From: Protea cynaroides
Taxonomy: Eukaryota; Streptophyta; Magnoliopsida; Proteales; Proteaceae
NCBI GenBank assembly: GCA_028583415.1
Contig: CM053267.1
Coordinates: forward strand, 53,210,914 to 53,274,913
Length of the DNA stretch: 64,000 bases
Direction of reading: 5' to 3'
The notes beneath the pieces were generated by a model. That model made no database searches, had not been told where the DNA came from, and saw nothing but the letters and a program-made list of their open reading frames with translations. Position numbers and translations under genes: made by a program. This document shows, one piece after another, positions 11,901 to 20,085 of the stretch; position 1 is the first letter of the stretch, and the number at the start of each line of letters is the position of its first letter.

Positions 11901-14246
11901 ATGCAACTTATGGAAATCGATTATCATTTTATTAAGGAGAAGCTAGAGCAAGGATTGATCTGTGTTCCTTTTGTCAGAACTGGAGATCATTATTTGATAT
12001 TTTTATCAAAGGGTTAGGTGGTAAATTATTTCATCGCATGGTTTGCAAGTTAGGCATGCATAATATTTATGCGCCAACTTGAGGGAATTGTTTTAATATG
12101 GGAATATGGTTTCTTCTATCCAAGTTCGATGTACGTGGGGATATGAGTGCTGACTCATTCCTTACATACCTCACCTACTTTCCTTTCGTGTTCTTTCCTT
12201 TACATTTTTTTCTTTTCTTTCATGTAAGTCGTTTTACTTTATAAATGAAGCATAACCTCTGACATTCTAGACAAGTCAATTATTCCTCTCAACAGTTGGT
12301 CTTATGAGAAGTCCATGACTTATACTCAAAAGAGTATTTTCTTGGTAGAGTGTTGATTGCGATTCAAAGATTGCCTTCATTCCATATCATCTTGTGATTA
12401 AATAGATGACAAGAAAGCATTACAATATTCTTACTACGTTATCAACTACTCCACCACATACAATAAATTCTAATAACTCCTATTAACTTTTATTAACTTC
12501 TACTAACTATCCATGACTCCAGACACATACACATATCAGCCATCCCATACTTATCACTAACAGAATTCCACTACAACTTCTCCTCCTCTACGCTTCATTC
12601 GTTAATTGACGATAACCACATATCCTTACGTGACAGCTTGCAATGTTCATGTGTATACGTAACAATCCTTCCCCCTTAAAACTGGTCGTGTACTCAAGAC
12701 CACAAGTTGGGAAATCGGCTCCACCCGGATCCCAAAAACACATTGCGGAATAGGAAGTCATTGAAGAAGCCCGATAAGATCCTCTCTCGTGGCTTCGGTG
12801 CGATAAGGATTTGAATCCTCTACTTGTGGACTCACCGAATTAGCCAACCTATGCTTGTGAACCTGCCGATTTGGCCACATTCGAACGATTATGGCCGAAG
12901 CGACCAAGCCCTTGGCTTTCATGGAGGATGTTTTCCTGCTTTGTAGGCATCCATTGTCCCATGTGCGTCAATGTTCTTGTCCGATCACTTATTGAGCTGC
13001 CATTTGAGGTACACCCACAGCTCATTGATTTTAGCTTGCTTCTTCATGACTTTCACATTGACTATACTTGTGACAGACGTAAGCAATGTTGGTGGGGAGC
13101 GATTGACATGGATGCCACTTGATCGAACACTAGGTTTCTCGATCATCTCCAGCGTGGTGTTGGGAGATCGTGCTCTCAATTTCTCAAGCAAAATATCAAA
13201 TTTATAAAGCTTTTCCATAATCTGCTGCTGCCCTTTTACTGAGTATGCTTATTTCAGCCTCCAGTTTTTCGATATGTCAATCTAAATTTTGTTCCATTCT
13301 TGGATGCTGCCTGGGCTTTGATACCATTTGATGCGTGCTTACGTATCTTAGGTTTGGATCAAAGAAGAAAGAGAGAAAATAGGGGGGATCGGTTCTGCAG
13401 AGGGAATCTACCTTGGGATTGGTTTGTCTTATTGAGGAGACCACGACCTATACTGAAAAGAGTATTTACTTGTTAGTGTTGACTGGGATTCGTAGACTGC
13501 CTTCATTCCATATCATCTTGCAAATAGACGATGAGTAAGCCATTATCATATTCTTACTACATTATCAACTACTCCACTACATATCAATAACTTCTACTAA
13601 CTCCTATTAACTACCCATGACTCCAGTCACATACACATATCAACTATCCCATGCTTATCACTAACAATAATCCACTATAACTTCTCCACTTACAATAACC
13701 CACAAGTCTTCATTCGGTAACTGACGATAACCACATATCTTTACGTGGCAGCTTGCCAGGTTCATGTGTACACGTAACACCTATCTATGGGTTTTTATCT
13801 TTCTATTTTCCTTTAAAATGTTCTTCCTAATAATTTAAGAATGCATCTGGAGACGGATGATCTGTGGTGCGAAAAAACCTTGAGCGCTTAAAAGTTAATA
13901 GAATAACAGAAGATATGACCTTTGTAGAATATAATGGTGAAGCAGGTTATTGCTTACCCCTTGATCTTAAGTGTTTGGATCAAGGCCTGGTGAGTTCAGC
14001 TTCTCTAAAGGGATGATCCAGGTAGAGACTGTATATGCAGTCTGTGAAAGCATTTCCATACGTTTTGTTTGTATTCCATAGTAGTTGGTTCTACATGAAT
14101 TTCTCAACCAAAGAAGACATCTTGTTCTTAACATCTACTTTGTGCAAAATAATCTGTTTGTTCCTTTGTCACCGATCTTTTCATAACTGCAGAACCGATA
14201 TAATGCTGCATTTTGGACAATGACAAAGAGACAAGTCAAGACATAA
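5973..14246 (+). CDS. N2227/carnosine N-methyltransferase-like protein (3' part of gene, five exons)
   Basis: Five exons encode the C-terminal ~110 residues: 5973-6070, 6257-6316, 6419-6487, 6596-6649 and 14193-14246 (stop TAA 14244-14246). All junctions are GT..AG and the frame is continuous. The first exon enters in phase 1, so upstream exons must exist outside the window or were missed. Visible family motifs are AWDAVVTCFFLDTAHN, WINLGPLLYHFAD, SIELSLEDVKRVA..YGF, ETTYTAN and the terminal NRYNAAFWTM. These match the end of the SAM-dependent N2227 family; the animal member CARNMT1 methylates carnosine. The plant substrate is not established. The final intron is 7,543 bp, of which about 6.7 kb is nested LTR retrotransposons, so splicing the last 17 codons requires crossing them. 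The seven residues after NRYNAAFWTM (TKRQVKT) are lineage-variable. Confidence 0.88.
7187..7388 (+). repeat. 5' LTR of copia element 2
   Basis: 202 bp. It aligns along its length with 12089-12294. The first two bases are CA rather than TG, a likely decay mutation. It ends TCTCAACA directly before the primer binding site. Confidence 0.88.
7389..7404 (+). other. Primer binding site of copia element 2
   Basis: TGGTATTAGAGCAG directly after the LTR is one mismatch from the common plant copia site complementary to the initiator methionine tRNA 3' end (TGGTATCAGAGC). It primes minus-strand DNA synthesis. Confidence 0.85.
7762..8930 (+). pseudogene. Copia Gag remnant (element 2), interrupted
   Basis: The frame starting at 7762 shows the N-terminal gag region (FPSFPVSSVHLDGSNYLLW). 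It shifts frame near 7970 into VMSFLINSMQ, VGNDAQVYEL and QRDLSLSQYYSELHNIWQEL, then reaches QIHSQ at 8353. A 342-bp insertion (8355-8696) follows, after which gag resumes with NRDPFPSLEQSYSLVFL and a Ser-rich tail. It is homologous to the minus-strand gag at 4243-4745. At least two frameshifts plus the insertion inactivate it. Confidence 0.85.
8355..8696. mobile_element. 342-bp inverted-terminal-repeat insertion rich in CGAGATCTCGG
   Basis: It interrupts the gag reading frame exactly between QIHSQ and VINRDP. Target duplication TCAGG flanks it (8350-8354 and 8697-8701). The ends are inverted repeats: CAAGGTTTAAAATCT on the left, and AGATTTTAAACCATGCTG on the right. Inside, a unit around GATAACACAAA.ATC is repeated about three times among palindromic CGAGATCTCG words. 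It has no coding capacity. Superfamily unknown. Confidence 0.75.
9080..9425 (+). pseudogene. Copia integrase C-terminal remnant (element 2)
   Basis: One plus frame from about 9095 reads HQTSCVDTLAQNGVAE.KNHHLLEV, the conserved end of the integrase core carrying the catalytic glutamate region. A later stretch (about 9300-9420) reads KLEPRRLKCVFVAYSAT, a stop, then KGYWCYHPP...FVTMNVVFHE, the integrase C-terminal domain. The first half of the core, including the two Asp motifs, is deleted. Confidence 0.8.
9890..11230 (+). pseudogene. Copia reverse transcriptase remnant (element 2), split by a solo LTR
   Basis: From about 9900 the plus frame reads RWKAAMVEEM, a stop, ALKKNDTWDLV, and further on VNRYKARLVA, with frameshifts. 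The catalytic block QLDVKIAFLHG is at about 10187-10219. After the solo LTR at 10421-11095 the domain continues with DKIALLIMYVDGIVVTRSD (about 11104-11160), where the catalytic YVDD has become YVDG. Multiple stops, frameshifts and the mutated active site make it inactive. Confidence 0.85.
10421..11095. mobile_element. Solo LTR inserted in the copia reverse transcriptase
   Basis: 675 bp starting TGATGCA and ending TGCATCA, a perfect 7-bp inverted terminus with TG..CA ends. Target duplication AATCT flanks it (10416-10420 and 11096-11100). Removing it restores the RT frame across KQS..DK. It holds a TATA-like CTATATAAT at 10851 and an AATAAAA at 10888, as expected of an LTR promoter and polyadenylation region reading plus. 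No internal element sequence accompanies it, so it most likely arose by LTR-LTR recombination. Confidence 0.8.
11430..12060 (+). pseudogene. Copia RNase H remnant (element 2)
   Basis: The plus frame from 11433 reads YLSHIRPNNSFALNIVSQYMHDP followed by ILRYLK and GVFFSSNGYLRVDAFTNA, the region linking RT to RNase H. After frameshifts, AEFWAMSQCICELMWL (about 11740-11790), LYCDSKCAIS (about 11840-11870) and IDYHFIKEKLEQG (about 11918-11955) give the catalytic domain. Stops interrupt it. Confidence 0.85.
12089..12294 (+). repeat. 3' LTR of copia element 2
   Basis: 206 bp with intact TG..CA ends (TGTTTTAATATG to CTCTCAACA). It is preceded by a short purine-rich tract (GAGGGAA) and followed by the target duplication GTTGG. 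Confidence 0.88.
12665..13328 (-). other. Internal domain of the outer non-autonomous LTR element
   Basis: 664 bp between polypurine tract and primer binding site. The best minus-strand ORF (13218-12985, 77 aa, starting MEKLYKFDILLEKLRA) reads like a gag N-terminus but I cannot assign it to a family. No pol motif is present, so it would need enzymes from elsewhere to move. Confidence 0.6.
13329..13779 (-). repeat. 5' LTR of the outer element
   Basis: A 451-bp LTR, intact, with TG..CA ends on the plus strand (TGATGCGTGC to CACGTAACA). The primer-binding-site-like sequence lies just to its left and the TSD CCTAT just to its right. Confidence 0.85.
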
Positions 14247-15525
14247 ATATTTGCCATCTACAAGGTATAAGCTTTAAAACTATTATTATGTAGGATGATA
14301 GATTCTTTTCACTGGACTTTTTGTACTTTGAGATGCTTGTTGATCCTAAATCGTGAGGAACACACGATTGGCAGCAATGACAATAATACACTGATTATAA
14401 CAATTCTCAGAAATAGTTGTTCATAACTCTTGATATTTGATACATCAATACCAAAAAAATAAAAAGAAAACCCTATTGATACATCCGGAAGTGTCAAATA
14501 GTCTCTTTCATCGGACACGTGGCTCTCGTTTCCTCTAAGGTGTCAATGTACACTGTTTCTTTGAGTTAACCTTTATTTTTTTATTGCTTTTCCCTATCCT
14601 CATATTTTCTTTTTCTTCTAGAAAAGATGACTTTTATGTGAAAGAAAGAAAATACTTGGCACCCAAGAAACAATATTGCATGTGATGGGTACATGTTGTA
14701 AATTGTAACTATGATTTCTTGTTACCTAAGGCCTCTTGTATTCATATTTCATAGAGAATGGAAGATTAGAGAGGACAATCCAATCATTTTTGCTTTAATT
14801 ATCAACTTGTCTCAACAGGTAGACCAATGAATCATGGGGTAAACTTTGGCTCTATATCCGTTTGGAACCTTTTAATGTCAAACTGTTGACTCGAAGGATT
14901 GGAAAATACCATCTGTTTTCCTTTTTTTTTTTTTTTTTTTTTTCAACTTGAGATTTTACTCCTTCGAAAGACCAATAAGGTAATTCACATTGGAGATGCA
15001 AAGGCATAATCTATTTGATCTTATCAAATGCCACTCTACTGTACTCTTGAAGCAGAGTATGTTCTCCATGTGACAATGTTGAACCGATTATAGTTTTCTC
15101 CAATGCCTTGAAAAAATAACGTTGGGTTTTTGAGCTACTTTTATTTGTTAAGACCTTACACTAAAAACCAGTCTGAGCTTTCAGCACTGTTGATCTTATC
15201 AAATGCATCATTTGTGACTGACTACCAGGTTGATAAGATTGCCTCTTAATTACTTAAGGCATGGGAGAGGTTTTCAAATGAACAGAAAGTGATTTTTGCT
15301 GCAGTAGGAGTCAGTTATGAATTGAGTCTTGGATGATATCAATCAAGCTTCCTTGCAGAAGCTATATGAAACCATTCACCTCTACTAGGCCTATTTCAAC
15401 CAGGCTTGCTTCTTTTATTAACAGACTTATGATATCGAAGGTTTCGGCTAGTTTAGCCAGTAAGGACTATGATTTGGTGGTGTCAGGTCTTTGGATCAAA
15501 GCTTGCTTCACCTTGTGGGGCGTTT

Positions 15526-15558
<33 letters not shown>

Positions 15559-17010
15559 TGGAAGAGGGGGGGTGAATTATTATTTTCATAAATGTTTATT
15601 ATTTTTTCAAACATCACTAGACAACTATTGTTCCATATGAACAGATAATGTGTCTTTTCTATCTGTTGGATAGCAAAGACATGATTTAGATATCATCCAA
15701 AAAAGGTCATGGTTTAGATTAGTCATATGTCAAATTTCAAGATCTAATTCAATCAAATACCTCTTTTTGTATTAGCGTGTATCACATTTATGTCTATGCA
15801 TGTCCTTAGACATTATTGTGCGTTTACTAACTTGGAGCATGAACCGATGGTTCAGGTTAACAACACCTTGAAAATGGATAGCTCAGATTCATCTTGTGAT
15901 TTTCGTAAACATCACATTCCATTATAAAGACCCTATCAATACCGAAAAGGGGGACTATACCACAAGGGTAAAAGTGCCCCTTCCTTCACCCGTCAATCCC
16001 AACAGTGAGACTATACTGTAAGCTTAGGAGGCCACTCTTTTCTTCCTCCATCTGGTTGCATTTGTGGTAAAGGGAAATATATACTTAAAAGTTTCCATTT
16101 TGACAAATAGGTTAATATTAAGTGATATTAAGGCCCATTAATACAAACATAAAAAAGGGTGAATGGCAAGAAATTATTTTCTTTCGATGCCCTTGTTAAT
16201 TATATCCAAAATAATGATTTTTTTTTAACACAGGTTGGAACTGGAAAGAAGTGACATCGACAAAATTCCAATGACAAAAGTTCATTGATAACTAAAGGAT
16301 CATAATTTTCATCAGTCATATTTTTTAGCTGTTGGCCTCAATTACGACCATTTGTTGTGCATGCGTTAGTGCAATAGTGCTCTACGATCAGTTTTACAGA
16401 GTCTAAGTGCTTGTTGGATTCGCACCCGAACTGATTTGCAACCAAAGAATCAAAGAATCACCAAATGAGCATAAGAGAAAACAGCAAGATCATGCAATTG
16501 TAGGTCCAAGCCTAGTTTTTCTTAATCCATGCAAAATGGGACAAGGGTCAAGTTTCTTTTGTTGTCTCGAGAAAATATTATTAACATCCATATGATAAGG
16601 GTAGTGGGGAAGTGCCTTTAGCATGGTATTGGCATCCAGTTGCGATTGAACACGAGACTCTAGGTTTGATTGAATGCTCTCCCCAACCTTTTTCGTGGTT
16701 TTTTTTTTTTTTTTTTTGGTCAAGTAGATTAGTTTTATAGGGAAAGGAAGTACACGTGTACACTATTTCTATCTGTCTCTTCTGAATTCCCTTTCTTTTT
16801 TCTTCAAGTGATCGACTGTCGGTCCTTCTTATACTTCATTTTTCTTACTATTGTGTAAATGAGTAGATCCTTCTTCCTAATTTTATAAAACATCTTTTGT
16901 TTATTCTTTTTCTATATTTTGTTTTATCTCATAATATTGTACTCCTTTAGGATATTGAATCTGATTTAGAAATCCAAGACAGTTTTTTCCATAATCTCTC
17001 ACATCAATTT
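14247..17010. other. Intergenic region between the methyltransferase and misato genes (left part)
   Basis: The first few hundred bases are the probable 3' UTR of the methyltransferase gene. The rest is AT-rich non-coding sequence with pure T runs at 14922-14943, 15527-15557 and about 16700-16717. I see no gene; the short ORFs here look random. Confidence 0.5.
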
Positions 17011-17491
17011 ACGGGCGTCAACGAGTCGGTTTAGTTTCAGGGCAAATCGGTATTGGGCTTTATAGGCTTTGACGGAAACATGTTCATTAAGAGATTCAGG
17101 CTGGGAGGGCTGCAATATGCACATTAATTAACAAGCGGGTCCGGTTTTAGGTTATTATCGAGTTTAGCTTATTGGGTTGTTATCGGGCTAGTTCGGGCCA
17201 GTTCGGATAGGAAACTCAATAGGAAATCTGTTAAGGCCATTTAGAAGGCTGAAGTAGCGAAGATAGGGTTTAATATTCGGTCTAAATCGGTTTGGTTCGA
17301 ACCATTATCTGGTTCGGACTAATCAATCCACTTTTCAGACTGGTTTTGGGCTAACCCGGACCAGACGGGGACCGACACTAGTAGAATATGCCATACCTTA
17401 ACCCGAAACATGTCCAATAATAGTTCAATTTGAATCTTTTTTTGGGTTATTTTGGTCCGAGCTACTGATTCGGTTAAAAAATTGACACCTC
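17011..17491. mobile_element. GGGTGTCAA-family TIR element (copy 1)
   Basis: It begins GGGCGTCAACGAGTCGG and ends AAATTGACACCTC, an imperfect inverted repeat of the family end GGGGTGTCAAT. The interior aligns with the reverse complement of 49001-49434; a shared marker is GGCTGAAGTAG followed by TTTAATATTCGGT. It has no coding capacity. Probably a non-autonomous DNA transposon; superfamily not settled. Confidence 0.7.
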
Positions 17492-17888
17492 TTTTTCATG
17501 TGAGTTCTATAATCATTGGGTGAGTTTAAATGTAATAAGGGGTTATCCAATGAATATAAATAAAAAAGAACGTAAAATTTCACCCATTCCCTCTTGTACT
17601 TTACTTTTAAGTCATCTAACCTCCAACTTTGCAATTAATTTCACACACACTCCGCACCGTTAAGTTGAGTAACAGAAAATGCAAAATTATCTAATTATCT
17701 TCTCTAATAACTTGACAATCAAATAACAATTTGGGAATCTGATCGAAGAAAAAAGGAAATGAGTGTTTAAAAGAACAAATATGTCATTTATTAATGATTT
17801 GGGAAAAGAAAAGATCGTAGCTAAATAAATTTGAAAGGGTAATTTTGTCATTAGAAAATTATAGACTGTGCCACATCATCACAACAAG

Positions 17889-17889
<1 letters not shown>

Positions 17890-17931
<42 letters not shown>
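17890..17931. repeat. (AT)n microsatellite
   Basis: An uninterrupted TA/AT dinucleotide run of about 40 bp in the intergenic region. Confidence 0.95.
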
Positions 17932-17934
<3 letters not shown>

Positions 17935-18897
17935 AACAAGGGTAGGATGACTTCAAAGCAAACTATTGGAGGTGTGGATGAAATTTTCCCCAAAAAATCA
18001 TAATGGAACCTCAATATGACTAGAGTTTTGATATTTGATATAAGACTGATGCAAATCTGAATGGCATAAGACCTTACCAGGCTTTAGAATTTCCGTCTAT
18101 AATTTCATGGGAAATCTTATTTTTATGGTTCATGCAACAGAGGGCGATTGCCACGTTAAAGCCATGCAGTAGGTACGTGGAAATATATGGAAGTGCATGC
18201 CTAATACAAACTGTCAGCATGGAGAACTACGTGTTTGGATTAACTGGTTCTCGAAGCTCTGATCGGTTGATCTTGACCTTGACCGAATTACTGTGTTTCC
18301 GTCTCTTTCTAGATTTTTTGAACTGTATTTCAATTGAATTTGTAATTTTGTTTTTTCAGCCCTTTTTTGGATTCGTTAACAGTGAACTTCACTCTCGAGT
18401 CTCGACTACGGATGAGCTTTGTGCAGATTCAATTGGAGAACGACGACTATGCCAGAGTATCAGTATTGAACGGCGATATCACAGCTTTGATCAGGTCTGT
18501 TATTATTATTATTATTATTTTGTTGCAATTTACTCTAGAAACCCTAATACCTGACTGAATCAGCTTGACAAGCATAGGATCGATCATAACAGAGACCTGC
18601 TTGATCTTTTATTTCTACCTTCTTTTCTTCTGCAAGAGTGCAACTCTCATCCTTGACGATCTTAACCTGCTTCCTGACCCAAATTTCCTCACTATAGAAG
18701 TAGAGAAGTTAATCCGATTGCTCAATCTCTTTACCGAGGACTTGTAGATTGTTTCGCAAATGGAGGTGCATCTTCAGGACGGAGAAGAAAATCAATGCAG
18801 AGGAAGAAGAAGAATTCCATTGGAAAAATGATTTTTATTTTTATTCTTTTCTGTAAATTCTTCTAAAAATTATTTATTTGATAGAAACAGAAATTTA
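17932..18897. other. Intergenic region with unassigned short ORFs
   Basis: ORFs of 140 aa (18132-18554) and 60-63 aa (18367-18747) overlap here. Their translations show no family motif that I recognise. An (ATT)n run lies at about 18501-18521. I treat the segment as non-coding. Confidence 0.4.
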
Positions 18898-18898
18898 A

Positions 18899-19500
18899 GG
18901 CCTGTTCGACAATACTTCTGCATTAGATGCAGAATCTTTATTTTTGGTTTGGAGTAGAAACTTGACTTGACGTTATTCTAAGATTATTTTGGAATAAGTT
19001 ATTCTAGGATTATTTTGGAATAAAGATATATTTGATAACTCAGTTCTCGAAGAGAATTTTAGAACAGAAACATTTTCGATAAACACACTGTCATGCTAAT
19101 TGAAGTCTAAAAACTAGTGGTGGGCGGTGGGCATGGCGTTGATGGTGGTAAATGGTGGCGGCGGTGATGTGACTGGGGCAATGGTGGTGGTGGTGGTCAT
19201 GCTGGTCAAACCGTTGTTTTAGGTAAATTAGAGTCAAAATTTTTGTTTTGGGAAGAGGGAGAAATGTAAGACTGGAGTTTTTTTTTCATTTTTTTGTTTT
19301 CCCAAAAATTGTTCTTAAAAAAAAAAAAAAAAGCTTTCTTATACTCAAAAAAATTAGATTTTAAAATCATTTTATAATCGATTCATTCCTAGAGAATTAG
19401 AATCCGACCTGATTTACAAAACCATTCTACTCCAAAATAGTTCCCTAGAAATCGAAATCCATAGAATCAGAATCAGGATCGCTATCAAACACAAACCCGT
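18899..19500. mobile_element. MITE-like element just upstream of the misato gene
   Basis: Left end GGCCTGTTCGACAATACTTC, with a degenerate inverted counterpart near 19460-19500 (CTATCAAACACAAACCCG). The interior matches 60787-61265: both have ATTATTTTGGA.TA, ACAGAAACAT followed by GATAAA, and TTGAAGTCTA followed by a GGTGGT-rich core. It has no coding capacity. It ends directly before the probable 5' UTR of the misato gene and so could contribute to its promoter. Confidence 0.6.
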
Positions 19501-19559
19501 TCTAAATTGGGTTTTTTTTTCCCTCCTTCCATTGGTGACTTGAGTTCTACACTGCCTAG

Positions 19560-20085
19560 AGATACAAGCGCGGGCTTTATACAGACGTAGACTGGTCGTG
19601 TGATGTCTATTCTTCTCAGAGCTTCCGAGCTGACGAGTTTCCAACCTCGCAGCGACAACCTCAACCCGTGAGTTATTCTCTTCTTTCTCGTTCAGACTAA
19701 AAGTCCGAAACCCAGTTCCCATATCTTTCTCCTTTCCTAAAACATCTGAAATTTATTGTTCCATTTCTCATCAATCCAATTTTTTAGATTCCTGAAAATG
19801 AAAAACCCTCATATCGATTGGTAAATGAAAGTCAAATTAAAAAGTGTAACTCTTTCTGTGACTTCTAAGCTTATAGTTTTGATTACTGTTTAAGTATGAT
19901 TGTTTAATTGTAGATTTGTTCAGCCATGATTGTAAGTTAGAGTGAAATTGGTTTTTATGTGGCAGAGGAGGCTGCGGTGCTTTAGATTGTCTGGAAGATC
20001 AAAGTTAACTTACCACATTTAGAGAAGCAGTTGTTCATCTGGCCAAGGGAATGCTTTGAAAAGTTCTGAACATTTGCAGTGAGTT
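19560..20085 (+). promoter_or_regulatory. Probable 5' UTR with intron, and a minimal uORF, of the misato gene
   Basis: A candidate non-coding exon ends before the donor GTGAGTTATTC near 19668. The acceptor GTGGCAG at 19965 opens a leader segment (19966-20085) that runs into the start codon. Within it ATG-CTT-TGA (20051-20059) is a two-codon upstream ORF 26 bases before the main ATG. A second possible acceptor (TTTGCAG, ending 20079) would remove the uORF. The upstream limit is not defined by the sequence. Confidence 0.45.

Larger units (their letters stand above)
7187..12294 (+). mobile_element. Ty1/copia LTR retrotransposon (element 2), inserted in the outer element's LTR
   Basis: 5,108 bp flanked by a 5-bp target duplication GTTGG (7182-7186 and 12295-12299). 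LTRs are 7187-7388 and 12089-12294 and share the GGGGATATGAGTGCTGACTC core and the terminal TCTCAACA. The 5' LTR terminus has changed from TG to CA. A primer binding site TGGTATTAGAGCAG follows at 7389. A polypurine-like CTTGAGGGAAT precedes the 3' LTR. Internal order is gag, zinc knuckle region, integrase, RT, RNase H, all decayed. Two later insertions lie within it (8355-8696 and 10421-11095). A TATA-like CTTTATAAATG sits near the end of each LTR. Confidence 0.92.
7069..12664 (-). repeat. 3' LTR of the outer element, split by the copia insertion
   Basis: The left part is 7069-7186 and the right part 12300-12664, joined across the inner copia element. Rejoined, it is about 483 bp and aligns with 13329-13779, for example GGATCAAAGAA.AGAGAGAAAATA, then CCTTCATTCCATATCATCTTG, and the tail CTGACGATAACCACATATC. 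Confidence 0.85.
7069..13779 (-). mobile_element. Non-autonomous short LTR retrotransposon (outer element, intron-borne)
   Basis: Two direct repeats of about 450-480 bp begin TGATRYGTGCTTACGTATC and end TACACGTAACA or its variant: 13329-13779, and 7069-12664 once the inner copia (7187-12294) and one TSD copy are removed. Perfect 5-bp target duplications CCTAT flank it (7064-7068 and 13780-13784). Orientation is minus: next to the right LTR the minus strand reads TGGTATCAAAGC, an initiator-tRNA-Met-type primer binding site (about 13316-13327), and next to the left LTR it reads AAGGGGGAAGGAT, a polypurine tract (about 12665-12678). The internal part is only 664 bp and has no protease, integrase or RT. 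A 77-aa minus ORF (13218-12985) may be a gag-like remnant. It resembles TRIM/SMART-type elements. Confidence 0.88.

Noticed and set aside
18132..18747. 140-aa and 60-63-aa ORFs as a small gene
   Set aside because: Overlapping frames, no start context, no family motif and no splice-supported continuation; kept only as an unassigned region.
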